DNA from: UBA5336 sp964415675
Lineage (GTDB): Bacteria; Pseudomonadota; Alphaproteobacteria; Caulobacterales; Hyphomonadaceae
Assembly (NCBI GenBank): GCA_964415675.1
Contig: CAYQBG010000016.1
Location: 28,372-92,371 of the forward strand
Length of the DNA: 64,000 nt
Direction: 5' to 3'
Shown here: positions 44,312-52,835 of the stretch, piece by piece
How the letters are laid out: each line of letters begins with the position of its first letter
How positions within the stretch are numbered: position 1 is the stretch's first letter
The notes under the pieces: model-generated
What the model was told of the DNA's origin: nothing
The model's input: the letters and a program-made list of their open reading frames with translations, nothing else
Databases searched by the model: none
Made by a program: the position numbers and the translations under genes

Positions 44312-46576
44312 TCAGTCCGGCCGACCCTCCGAATAGTATTTGGAATAGGCCTTGTAACTTGCCGTCGTCTGCCCGAGCAGGCGACGCTTGCGCAGATCGA
44401 CAAAGTTGAGAACAACCCCGGCGAGGCTGGCATTGAATTGTTGCAGGATTCCAAGTGTTTGCTGCAGGGCCGGGCGCGTCGTGCCGCGCCATTTGGCGAC
44501 CACGATGACCTGATCGACCTTGCTGACGATCACACGGCTTTCAGCCATGAGCAGGAGCGGCCCGGTATCGATCACGATCAGGTCGTACATGCCTTCAAGG
44601 CGCTGGAGAAGCGCATCGAAGCTGCGTGAACCGAACACGTCGCGCGGGGTATTGCGGGTCGAGGTCAGCGGCAGGACATGCAGTCCGGTTGCCTCGTCAA
44701 TCTGCATGGCGTCTTCAAGCGCAACTTCGCCGAACAAATGCTCGATCAGGCCGACTTCGGGCTCGATTCCAGTGGCCTCGGTCAGCTGGCGACGGCGGAA
44801 ATCGCCATCGATGATCAGGGTGCGCGATCCGGACAGTGCCGAAAGCCGACCAAGCGAATAGGTCGTCATCGTCTTGCCCTCATTGGGCAGCGAGGAGCAG
44901 ATCGCCACGGTTTTCGCGGGATTGTCGAGATCGGCGAACACGATGGAAGCGCGCAGGTTCCGTATACTTTCGGAAAAGGCCGATAACGGATTTTCGATCG
45001 CGTAATCACCCGGATTCTTGCGGCCGCGCCCTGTCAGGAGCGGGATCGAGCCTATGGCCGGCACGCCGAAAGCGCGCTCTATTTCACCACCGGTCGAGAA
45101 GTGATTCTCGCGAAGTTCGGCGAGCAGCACAATTGCGCCGGCCATCGCCCCCCCGAAGAACACGCCAAGTATCAGGTTGACGGTGGTCTTGGGTGAACTT
45201 GGCGAATTCGGGACGGAAGCACTCGTCAGGACCCGGGCATCCGGCTGGGCAAGCTGGTCCTGATCATTGGTCTGTTTGAACCGTTCCAGGAAGTCTTCAT
45301 ATAGTGTGCGGCTCGCTTCGGCCTCACGCTCCAGTTCGCGCAGGCGGACCGTCGCGCGATTATTTGCGGCAAGCTGGCCGCGAGCCTGCGACAGGCTGCG
45401 ATTGAACGAGTTCACACTCTGGCGGGCGATGGCTACCTCGCTTTCAAGATTTGAAACGATCTTGTCGACCTCGGCATCGATCTGGCGGCGCATGTCGGCG
45501 AGTTCATTATTGACCCGCATCACATCAGGGTGGCGCGGACCATATTTGGTCAACAAGTCCGCACGCCGGCGCTGGATTTCGGCCTGCTGAGCGCGCAACT
45601 GCCCGATGACGGCCGAGCCGAGAACCTCAGCTATCGCGTCCGCTCCAGTGCCCGAAGAAAGCCGTGAACGGACATTGTTGAGACGGGCTTCAGCTTCCTG
45701 CAACTCAGCAGTCCGGATTGATCGCTGGGCCGTCAGGTCGGCAATCTGCTGTTCGGTCAGGGTCGAGCCCTGGGCAGACAGGAGGCCCGACTCCGAGCGG
45801 TAGGCCTCCACGGCGCTTTCCTTCTCGTTGACCTCATCCTTCAGCGTACCGAGCCGTTCGGACAGCCATTCATTGGCCCGACGGGTCGACTCAAGCTTCG
45901 CCTCAAGCTGTTCGACTATGTACTGGTCGGCGACGGCATCTGCGAGCCGCGCAGCAAGTTGAGGGTCCGGGCTGTAAGCGCTGATATCGATGATATAAGT
46001 CGGGCCGAGACGGTTGACCGCGATCGCCCATTTCAACTGCCGGGTCGCATATTTCCGGATTGTCGCCTGCTGGTCGTCCTGAGACATCTGGGGTTCAGAG
46101 GCTTGCGCGCTGCCCCCGGAAGACAGCCCCTTGACCCAGTTGCGAAGATCCTGCCGGAACTTCGCAAAGCCCGTCGGCTCCTGAAGATTGTAGTTGAATT
46201 GCGGATAGGTGGTCAGATCGAGCTTATCAACAACTTTCGCCAGCATGGCTTCGGAACGGATCACCTCCAGCTCAGTGTCGATAATCGCTGTATTCGGGGC
46301 CAGTCCGGAAAAGGCACTGCCGAAATCGAAGACGTTCTGATCCTGAGTGTTCAGCAGCAGCCGCGTTTCCGCAGTGTAGACCGGCGTTTTCTGCAGTGTC
46401 CATGCGGCCACCGCAGAAAACGTAATCAGGAATGCCAGAAGCGCGAGCCAGAAGCGCTTGCGCAATGCCGTCAGGATCGCCTTGATATCGATCAGGCTGT
46501 CCTGGCCAGGCGTACCGCTCATGGCCCCCATGAAGGGCATGGAGGTCGGCAGGTTGAAGCGCGTTTGCTTGTTCAC
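44312..46576 (-). CDS. Wzc/ExoP-type polysaccharide co-polymerase with tyrosine autokinase domain
   Basis: The 754-residue product controls EPS chain length and export. A first helix (about 42-60) opens a Wzz-type periplasmic domain with long coiled coils (about 190-430), closed by a second helix near 455-480. The cytoplasmic BY-kinase has Walker A SSLPNEGKT near 561-569, Walker A' LIIDGDFRR near 585-593 (DGD in place of the common DAD) and Walker B LIVIDTGPLL near 666-675. The C-terminus carries a tyrosine cluster (YKAYSKYYSEG) for autophosphorylation. No Wzb-type phosphatase gene is nearby. The outer-membrane barrel gene precedes it by 47 bp. Confidence 0.92.
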   Translation of the reverse strand: MNKQTRFNLPTSMPFMGAMSGTPGQDSLIDIKAILTALRKRFWLALLAFLITFSAVAAWTLQKTPVYTAETRLLLNTQDQNVFDFGSAFSGLAPNTAIIDTELEVIRSEAMLAKVVDKLDLTTYPQFNYNLQEPTGFAKFRQDLRNWVKGLSSGGSAQASEPQMSQDDQQATIRKYATRQLKWAIAVNRLGPTYIIDISAYSPDPQLAARLADAVADQYIVEQLEAKLESTRRANEWLSERLGTLKDEVNEKESAVEAYRSESGLLSAQGSTLTEQQIADLTAQRSIRTAELQEAEARLNNVRSRLSSGTGADAIAEVLGSAVIGQLRAQQAEIQRRRADLLTKYGPRHPDVMRVNNELADMRRQIDAEVDKIVSNLESEVAIARQSVNSFNRSLSQARGQLAANNRATVRLRELEREAEASRTLYEDFLERFKQTNDQDQLAQPDARVLTSASVPNSPSSPKTTVNLILGVFFGGAMAGAIVLLAELRENHFSTGGEIERAFGVPAIGSIPLLTGRGRKNPGDYAIENPLSAFSESIRNLRASIVFADLDNPAKTVAICSSLPNEGKTMTTYSLGRLSALSGSRTLIIDGDFRRRQLTEATGIEPEVGLIEHLFGEVALEDAMQIDEATGLHVLPLTSTRNTPRDVFGSRSFDALLQRLEGMYDLIVIDTGPLLLMAESRVIVSKVDQVIVVAKWRGTTRPALQQTLGILQQFNASLAGVVLNFVDLRKRRLLGQTTASYKAYSKYYSEGRPD

Positions 46577-46623
46577 GGTCGTCTGCTCCGTATCAGGGCG
46601 GGGCCCCTTTGCGTGGAAAGGCT

Positions 46624-47898
46624 TTAAGGGAACACGCGCAGCGTGAGCCCCAGCATATTCTGTTCAAGTTCGGCGGCCGGTTCACTCGAAGAGCGATCAA
46701 AACGACTCAGATAGCCCTCGAGATGGAGGCGCTTGTTCAGCTTGTATGTCGCTCCGAAACGCAGCTCATTGGCCTCATCGCTCCGGCTGATATCCTCGAA
46801 ATCGAACTCCTGGTAGCCGGCAGCGCCAAACAGCAGGATATTGCGGAAGAGTTCGTGGTCCACGCGCAGGTCGAATTCGCTATTGGTCGCGCTGCTGGCT
46901 TCCTGAAGGCCGGGATCGCTCACCTCGCGCAGGGCATCCAGTCGCACAGTGGTCAGGCGGGTCGGGAACCATTCGAAACTCGCATCAATGGCCGTGCCTG
47001 AAATATCGTTGAAAACATCTGCGTCCTTGGTGTCCTCAAGATACCCCACGGCAATATCTCCGCGGATCAGGCTGGGCAGTTCGAAATTCGTACCGATCTG
47101 AAAAATATAACCGTCTGCGTCACGGCTTGTCAGAACGCCGCCAATATCCGTCAGCTCGTCATATTCGCGCTTGTTGGCTTCGGCCTGTCCGAAAATGGCG
47201 ATATCCGGTGTCAACGCATAGGACAGGCGTCCGCGCACCTGCTGGAAACTGAAGTCCCGGAAATCCTGTGACTGACTGCCCCCGCCAACGAGCCGGGCAT
47301 CGTCGAAGCTGCGGTCGGAGACCTGGTAGAAGGCGCGGGCACGGACACGATCACGGCGCAGGCGCGCATCGAACCGGGCACCCGCAGTCTGGAACGAAAC
47401 CGGCTCCTCGAAGACGTCAAGACTGGCGACCGAGAAACGCTGTTCGGTTTCGTCGGATGCGAACACGCGGGCCGCCACGTCAAATGATCGCGTCACATCA
47501 ATTCGCCCACGCAGCTCACCGCGCAGATTTGTCCGGCTTTCTGAATCGAAATCGGTGTATTCCAGGTGCTCGGCCTCGCCGCGTGCGCCAATCTCGTGGC
47601 GCGACCAGTCCGATGTCAAATTTACTGTGGGCGCAATGCGGGCAATGATGTCGCTCTCCTCATCGGCTGCGTCGGCGAACACATTGTCGTTAGATTGCAC
47701 ACCCACTTCGAGGCGGCTGTCCGAAACGAAGGCACCAAGGCGCAGCGGCTCGGGATCGAAATCTTCCTGATAGCGATCGCGAACCGATTCATAACGGTCA
47801 CGGCGGAAAAAATCATCGCTCTCCTGGGCAATGGCGACGTCAGCGCCAGCAAGAAGAAGTGCGACGAGACTGGTGGCAGTGAGTTTGGTCGACATCAT
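46624..47898 (-). CDS. Outer-membrane beta-barrel protein of the EPS export cluster
   Basis: From the ATG at 47898 (site gagggg) the product is 424 residues. A signal peptide ends near DVAIAQ. The rest alternates polar and hydrophobic strands (EIGARGEAEHLEY, RLSYALTPDIAIFGQAEANK) and ends LGLTLRVFP, the C-terminal aromatic signature of outer-membrane proteins. It resembles the BBP2_2/OMP_b-brl_2 barrels that often sit beside Wza and Wzc in alphaproteobacterial EPS operons. It could form or assist the export pore. No enzymatic motif is seen. Confidence 0.8.
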   Translation of the reverse strand: MMSTKLTATSLVALLLAGADVAIAQESDDFFRRDRYESVRDRYQEDFDPEPLRLGAFVSDSRLEVGVQSNDNVFADAADEESDIIARIAPTVNLTSDWSRHEIGARGEAEHLEYTDFDSESRTNLRGELRGRIDVTRSFDVAARVFASDETEQRFSVASLDVFEEPVSFQTAGARFDARLRRDRVRARAFYQVSDRSFDDARLVGGGSQSQDFRDFSFQQVRGRLSYALTPDIAIFGQAEANKREYDELTDIGGVLTSRDADGYIFQIGTNFELPSLIRGDIAVGYLEDTKDADVFNDISGTAIDASFEWFPTRLTTVRLDALREVSDPGLQEASSATNSEFDLRVDHELFRNILLFGAAGYQEFDFEDISRSDEANELRFGATYKLNKRLHLEGYLSRFDRSSSEPAAELEQNMLGLTLRVFP

Positions 47899-48036
47899 GT
47901 CGGTCCCCTCGGATCGGTGCCCGCCAGGCGCGTTCAGCGCTGTAGCGGTCTGGTTGTTTGCATCGACCCCGTTCAATTCGCATGCCAGACGCGGCCGCCC
48001 GCTAAGTTGGACCGCAGTGGATCAAGTCGGGGTCGA

Positions 48037-48056
48037 CAGGCCGGAAAACCGGCCTG
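48037..48056. terminator. 8-bp GC hairpin upstream of the barrel gene
   Basis: CAGGCCGG, an AAAA loop and CCGGCCTG form a perfect stem. It lies about 140 bp before the barrel start and could act as a terminator or attenuator on the minus-strand message. Confidence 0.5.
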
Positions 48057-48150
48057 ATAAACCCGTTCATGCCAGTTTAGTCTGAAAAGAGCGCAAACGT
48101 CATGCTTTGCATTCAAGATTCATCCGGAAGCGTTGCCCGCAGCCGGATAG

Positions 48151-48168
48151 CTCGCCTGTTGGGGGAAA
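48151..48168 (+). repeat. 18-base EPS-locus motif, copy 2
   Basis: CTCGCCTGTTGGGGGAAA differs from copy 1 by one base. It lies in the gap between the Wza-type and barrel genes; the neighbouring genes are on the opposite strand. Confidence 0.55.
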
Positions 48169-48180
48169 TGCGGACCATCA

Positions 48181-48202
48181 GCCGGCAGCGCGCGCTGCCG
48201 GC
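48181..48202. terminator. 22-bp perfect palindrome after the Wza-type gene
   Basis: GCCGGCAGCGCGCGCTGCCGGC is fully self-complementary and lies 12 bp past the Wza-type stop on the minus strand. It would form a very stable hairpin; no T-run follows, so it may be Rho-assisted or protect the 3' end. Confidence 0.6.
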
Positions 48203-48214
48203 CGGTTTATCAAC

Positions 48215-48799
48215 CTAGAAGATACGTTCGCCAATCCTGATCGTATCACCAGGATTGACCGGAGTCGTCGATCTGAGCTCCACCCTGCGCTCGCTCTCGC
48301 TGCCTGCGGACCGCACAAAGACGAATTTCCGGTTGGCGCGATAGGTAAATCCGCCGGCCGCCGCCACGGCATTCATGATGGTCAGGCCGGAACTGTAAGT
48401 ATACTCATCGGGCCGTTCGACTTCACCAAGAATATAATAGGGGCGGTAATTGGTGACTTCCGCGCTCACTCGCGGCTCGTTGAGGTACCCGGCACGCAGC
48501 TTGCGCTCCAACTCGGCCTCGAATTCAGGAATCGTCAGCCCCTCAACTTTGACCGAATCAATCAGCGGCATCGAAATGTTTCCGGATCCATCGACATCGA
48601 AATCGCCGGAAAGTGCCTCCTCGCCGAAGACCGTGACACGAAGCGAATCCCCAGTACCAAGCCGATATTCCTGTGCGCTTGCGGCCGGCCCCGTCACAGG
48701 CGAGACATCTCCGGCAGGCATAGGCGCGGACTGGCATGCGCCCAATAGCAGGACGGCCAGGAGAGCGATTCCCGCAGCGATTTGATGGATGAGTTTCAT
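48215..48799 (-). CDS. Wza/ExoF-type polysaccharide export lipoprotein
   Basis: From the ATG at 48799 the product is 194 residues, a short member of the polysaccharide-export family. The signal peptide ends in a lipobox LLGAC (Cys22). The export domain has YRLGTGDSLRVTVFGEEALS near 45-64, PLIDSVKVEGLTIPEFEAEL near 77-96 and RVSAEVTNYRPYYILGEV, followed by one SLBB-like segment (YSSGLTIMNAVAAAGGFTY). Such proteins form the outer-membrane or periplasmic exit for EPS together with Wzc. Its start region overlaps the end of the phosphoesterase gene on the same strand. Confidence 0.9.
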   Translation of the reverse strand: MKLIHQIAAGIALLAVLLLGACQSAPMPAGDVSPVTGPAASAQEYRLGTGDSLRVTVFGEEALSGDFDVDGSGNISMPLIDSVKVEGLTIPEFEAELERKLRAGYLNEPRVSAEVTNYRPYYILGEVERPDEYTYSSGLTIMNAVAAAGGFTYRANRKFVFVRSAGSESERRVELRSTTPVNPGDTIRIGERIF

Positions 48800-48819
48800 G
48801 ACACCAACCCCTTTTTCTT

Positions 48820-49764
48820 TCAGGTCGAGAGGAATGAGACGTTTGAGCTGCTGAGGCAAGCCGCAGTCAGCTTTCCGGTGAGATAGGCGCCGGTATCGAT
48901 ACCGATGCGCCGGTGATCGTGATGAGGCTCGGAGATAGGCGTGTGCCCATGAACAACCATGCGATCGAATGGTCGCTCATCTGACAGGAACTCCTCGCGA
49001 ATCCAGAGGATGTCCTTCTCATTCTGGGTCTCCAATGGCTGCCCCGGCTTGAGACCGGCATGGACGAAAACATAGTCACCAAAAGCCTCATAAAGGCTCA
49101 GCGAACTCAGGAAATGTCGGTGCGAAGCCGGAAGCAGGCCATTCAGCTGGTTGCACACTTCTGTCCACTCAGAGGCAACGGTCTTAGCCCGTGGCGGCTG
49201 GATACCATAAGACATGAGCGTCTCGGCCCCGCCAAACCGCGCCCATTGCGGCCCGAATTCCGGATCGGACAGAAACGTCTCGAAGGCCGCCTCGTGATTG
49301 CCGCGCAGGAAATATGTCTCGAAACGGGAAAAGTCGCCTTCGATCAGGAAGTCGATGACCTCCTTCGACTGAAACCCGCGGTCCACATAATCACCAAGGA
49401 AGATCAGCAGCTTGCGCGGCTCGGGCGCCGACTCTGCGTCCGCCTCGATCTTGCGCATGAGGCGTTTGAGCAGGTCGGCCCGCCCGTGAATGTCACCAAT
49501 GGCATAGATCCGCATGTCATCGGGCACGGCGGCACGTCGCGGCGCTGGCTGCGGCGGCGGGGCGGCTGCCGGTTGCTGCCGGCGGCGGCTGCGAGGGCGA
49601 CGATGTGCCGGGCGAGTCCGGTTGGGCCGGGTTTCCTCATCCAGCATGATCAGGAATTCCCGGAACCGGTCATAGGCCGCATAGGCCCGTTCCTTGAGCG
49701 TGTGCCAGGCCGCCTCGCTCCAGCGTCTGATGCGATAATATGACCTGCCCAACACCCAGAACAC
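48820..49764 (-). CDS. PPP-type metallophosphoesterase (Ser/Thr phosphatase or ApaH-like)
   Basis: The 314-residue product has the calcineurin-type motif set: GDIHGR (93-98), GDYVDRG (122-128), RGNHE (153-157), HAGLKPG (around 235) and HGHTP (around 271). These bind two metals and hydrolyse phosphoproteins or dinucleotide polyphosphates. The first 80 residues are basic and then Arg/Pro-rich, so the start is uncertain; the GTG at 49764 and the ATG at 49647 are both possible. It stands immediately upstream of the Wza-type gene, on the same strand, which suggests a role in EPS control. Confidence 0.82.
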   Translation of the reverse strand: MFWVLGRSYYRIRRWSEAAWHTLKERAYAAYDRFREFLIMLDEETRPNRTRPAHRRPRSRRRQQPAAAPPPQPAPRRAAVPDDMRIYAIGDIHGRADLLKRLMRKIEADAESAPEPRKLLIFLGDYVDRGFQSKEVIDFLIEGDFSRFETYFLRGNHEAAFETFLSDPEFGPQWARFGGAETLMSYGIQPPRAKTVASEWTEVCNQLNGLLPASHRHFLSSLSLYEAFGDYVFVHAGLKPGQPLETQNEKDILWIREEFLSDERPFDRMVVHGHTPISEPHHDHRRIGIDTGAYLTGKLTAACLSSSNVSFLST

Positions 49765-49853
49765 CCGTTTCCGTTGACTGACGGTCCGTTATCGAACCTT
49801 TACTGCCGCATGCAAGCTCGGGACCGCGCGCAGGCCGGCTATGCCAGAGCTGC

Positions 49854-50831
49854 CTAGGAACCGTGCGCACGCTCGCCGACATCGCGACCGTCACCCTGAG
49901 CAAAATGCTCATAAATCCTTTCTACAAGATCGGCGATTACTGCGGGGGGCGCAAGGAAACTTGCCGCCGCCTCAACCGGATTACGTGCCCGGACCGCCTC
50001 AATCAGCCGCACCCAGGCCCATTTCTTGTGAGCCAGTTGCATATGCGCTTTCAGCGCGGCGCGATCATCTCCCTTCAGCCGCCATGAGCGCATCAGCGAT
50101 CTGTCAGCCCGCCAGACTTCTTGCAGATCAGCAGCCCGGTGCTGTTTCGATAGAGACCCCGGCCTGTCTATGGCATGGTAGCCTGCCGGATCTGTCAGAC
50201 CAAAGCTCGCGCCAGCCAAAAGCGCCCTTGCATAGAGGTCAAAGTCTTCTCCCAGCCGCATGGATGGTCTGTAGCGCAAGCCATGTTCATTCAGGAAACG
50301 GCGGCGCATGAGCGGCTTGAGATAGCCGAGTTCGCGGCCATGGCCGGTCACGGCATATAAATTCTCCAGGACGAACCGGGCGAAATCCAGCTCGATCTCC
50401 CCGAAATCCTCATCTGACCAATGGCGCCGTCCCGCCTCGGGACTTTGTCCCGGCATGATCCGGATGAGGTCATCAGCCACAAAATCCCAGCTGCGGGCCT
50501 CGCCCCGTCGAACCAGCGATTCCAGCCGGTCTGGCGCCATGCGGTCATCAGCGTCCAACAGGGCGATCCAATCAGTTGTCGCCGCGTCGATCGCGCGATT
50601 GCGCGCGGCAGCCGGCCCCTGATTGGTGTCCTGAACGAGAACACTGAGCCGCTCGCTTGTGCCACCGGCATCCTGGGCGCGCTGTGCGGTATCATCACCT
50701 GACGCGTCATCCACGACGATGACCTTTGGGCAAATGGTCTGGCCAAGTGCGCTCTGCACCGCCGGCGCGATGAAGTCTCCCGCCCTGTAGGCCGGAATGA
50801 TCACTGTAACTGGGCCGGGCAAGTCTGCCAT
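49854..50831 (-). CDS. Family 2 glycosyltransferase (ExoO/ExoW-like)
   Basis: From the ATG at 50831, preceded by ggagg at ideal distance, the product is 325 residues. Motifs are VTVIIPAYRAGDFIAPAVQS, VIVVDDASGDDTAQRA, NQGPAAARNRAIDAA and ALLDADDRMAPDRL. It resembles the product of 39771 in both halves (ELGYLKPLMRRRFLNEHGLR against NLGYLKPLFRRAALDEIGLR), so the two are probably paralogues adding different sugars. It is the first gene of the minus-strand EPS block and is divergent from the GT2-GtrA fusion. Confidence 0.86.
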   Translation of the reverse strand: MADLPGPVTVIIPAYRAGDFIAPAVQSALGQTICPKVIVVDDASGDDTAQRAQDAGGTSERLSVLVQDTNQGPAAARNRAIDAATTDWIALLDADDRMAPDRLESLVRRGEARSWDFVADDLIRIMPGQSPEAGRRHWSDEDFGEIELDFARFVLENLYAVTGHGRELGYLKPLMRRRFLNEHGLRYRPSMRLGEDFDLYARALLAGASFGLTDPAGYHAIDRPGSLSKQHRAADLQEVWRADRSLMRSWRLKGDDRAALKAHMQLAHKKWAWVRLIEAVRARNPVEAAASFLAPPAVIADLVERIYEHFAQGDGRDVGERAHGS

Positions 50832-51057
50832 CTTTTCCTCCACCAGCAGAGCGACATGGCTCCGCATGACTTCCTGCAAGCTACGTTCCCCGACCAGCCA
50901 ATTCCCCAGTCGATTGAATCAGATGGACCGCGCTTTGTTCATGCATCATTAAGAAAATGACAGGGTGGGACAGCTGCGACCGGTCCGGTTGGCAGGAATC
51001 TGGCAGGACGCAGTCTGTAAATCCCGCAACAGGACAGCGAGTGGAAAGCAGACTGCC

Positions 51058-52218
51058 ATGACCGATCAGGAAGATGATATCAAGCTGTCAGTCGTTGTGC
51101 CGACGTTCAATGAGAGTGCAAACGTGCCCGAGATGGTTCGTCGTCTGGGCGAAACCCTCACAGATATCTCCTGGGAAGTGATCTTCGTTGATGACGCCTC
51201 GCCGGACGGCACCGCTGACGTCGTGCGCAGCATCGCCCGTGAAGATCGCCGCGTGCGCCTTATCTCGCGACACAACCGGCGCGGCCTCGCCAGCGCCGTT
51301 GTTGAAGGCGCACTTGCCGCTTCGGCAGAGATTGTCGCGGTGATGGATGGCGATCTCCAGCATGACGAGAGCGTCCTGCCGGACATGTACCGGAAAGTGG
51401 CACGCGAGGAAGCGGAGATTGTTTCGGCCAGCCGCTTCCTTCGCGAGGACGGCGCCGATGGCCTGTCCTCGGATACGCGTGTCGCGATTTCGAACACAGG
51501 CATCCGCCTGTCGAACGCGATGTTCAAACTCGACATGACCGACCCGCTGACAGGATTTTTCGTTGTGCGCCGCAATGTGGTGCGCCGCGCCCTGCCCGAC
51601 CTGTCCGAGCTTGGCTTCAAGGTGCTCATGGACCTGATCATCTCGGCCAAGCCCCGGCCGAAAGTGGCAGAGGTGCCTTTCAAGTTCCGCTCGCGCGTCC
51701 ACGGAGAGTCTAAGCTCGACAATCGGGTGATGTACGATTTCTTCCTGTTTTTCGTGGAAAAGAAGATATCGAAAGTCTTGCCCCTGCCCGCGCGGTTCCT
51801 GTCTTTTGCCTTCGTCAACTCGATCGGTATTCTGGTGCATCTCGCCATCCTGGTCCCGCTTGTCAGCGTGGCCGGCGCAGCCTTCGCCACGGGCCAGTTC
51901 ATCGCGACGCTCGTCGCGATGTTCTTCAACTACACAGCCAACAATCTCGTGACCTATCGCGACCGCCAGCTGAAGGGCGCGAATTTCTATTTTGGCTTCG
52001 TCGTGTTCGGCGTCCTGTGTTCGCTGGGTGTCCTGGCCAATGTCGGCGTGTCGAGTGTCCTGCATCGGGACTATCCGCAGATCCTCTACCTCGTGCCGGC
52101 GGTGGCCGGTGCGCTGATCACAGTCGTCTGGAACTATGTTGCCACGCAGGCCTTTGTCTGGGGCCGGACAAAATTCCCCGGCATTGCCCTGCGCAAACGC
52201 GAAAAGGTGTCTGCCTGA
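51058..52218 (+). CDS. Dolichol-phosphate-mannose-synthase-like GT2 fused to a GtrA domain
   Basis: From the ATG at 51058 the product is 386 residues. Residues 8-235 form a DPM1-like GT2: LSVVVPTFNESANVPEMVRR, FVDDASPDGT, VMDGDLQHDESVLPDM and FKFRSRVHGESKLDNRVM. Residues about 245-375 form four membrane helices of a GtrA domain (FLSFAFVNSIGILVHLAILV and FFNYTANNLVTYRDR). It probably makes and flips a polyprenyl-phosphate sugar in one polypeptide. A separate GtrA gene and an FAD enzyme follow on the same strand. The frame upstream of 51058 is not family-like. Confidence 0.9.
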   Translation: MTDQEDDIKLSVVVPTFNESANVPEMVRRLGETLTDISWEVIFVDDASPDGTADVVRSIAREDRRVRLISRHNRRGLASAVVEGALAASAEIVAVMDGDLQHDESVLPDMYRKVAREEAEIVSASRFLREDGADGLSSDTRVAISNTGIRLSNAMFKLDMTDPLTGFFVVRRNVVRRALPDLSELGFKVLMDLIISAKPRPKVAEVPFKFRSRVHGESKLDNRVMYDFFLFFVEKKISKVLPLPARFLSFAFVNSIGILVHLAILVPLVSVAGAAFATGQFIATLVAMFFNYTANNLVTYRDRQLKGANFYFGFVVFGVLCSLGVLANVGVSSVLHRDYPQILYLVPAVAGALITVVWNYVATQAFVWGRTKFPGIALRKREKVSA

Positions 52219-52327
52219 CCCGGAATGGGGCGGCCGCGCCCCGCCGGCGCGGCACGCGAATTGCTGATCAGTCAACACACAGGTCACAATTTGTGGCCGG
52301 GCAAATTGCTGGGGAAAGGGACCGGCC

Positions 52328-52783
52328 ATGAGTGACGCACAACATAGCGCAGCCCCGCAGGGCCTCGCTGAACGGGCGATGACAATCTACCGGCAGAACG
52401 AACAGCTGCTGAAATATTTCTTCATCGGCGCGACGGCCAGCGCCATCGACGTGATCTTGTTCTTCATCCTGTTCAACCTGGTCGGCACCAGCGAGTTCCT
52501 CGCCCATTCAATCTCCGTGCCGACAGCGGTCGTGTTCAGTTTCGTCGTCAATGCGCGTCACAACTTCAAGACCAACGACTATGCGCTCTTGCGGTTCATC
52601 TCCTTCTGCATTGTCTGCATCATCGGATACGTCGCCGGCTACGCAGTCATCGTCGCCGTCCGTGAAATGTTCGAAGACCCACAACTCGGCGCGAATATCG
52701 GCAAAGTATGCTCATTGCCGGTTGTTTTCATCATTCAGTATTTACTGAATTCACGCATCACATTCCGCAAATCCAAAGCCTGA
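52328..52783 (+). CDS. GtrA-family membrane protein
   Basis: The 151-residue product has four helices and the GtrA features LLKYFFIGATASAIDVILFF near 28-47 and FSFVVNARHNFKT near 71-83, plus a final NSRITFRKSKA basic end. It is likely a flippase component for a polyprenyl-linked sugar. It lies 109 bp downstream of a gene that already encodes a GtrA domain, so the pair may be partners or handle different sugars. The site aaaggg precedes the ATG. Confidence 0.87.
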   Translation: MSDAQHSAAPQGLAERAMTIYRQNEQLLKYFFIGATASAIDVILFFILFNLVGTSEFLAHSISVPTAVVFSFVVNARHNFKTNDYALLRFISFCIVCIIGYVAGYAVIVAVREMFEDPQLGANIGKVCSLPVVFIIQYLLNSRITFRKSKA

Positions 52784-52835
52784 AACGGATACAGGCATCA
52801 GGGCAAGTCGAAACACTTTCTGGGGACCAGACATC

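Larger units (their letters stand above)
47899..48214. other. Structured intergenic region between the Wza-type and barrel genes
   Basis: This 316-base gap holds no gene. It contains two strong hairpins (48037-48056 and 48181-48202) and copy 2 of the 18-base EPS motif (48151-48168). It should hold the terminator of the Wza-type gene and a promoter for the barrel gene. Confidence 0.5.
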
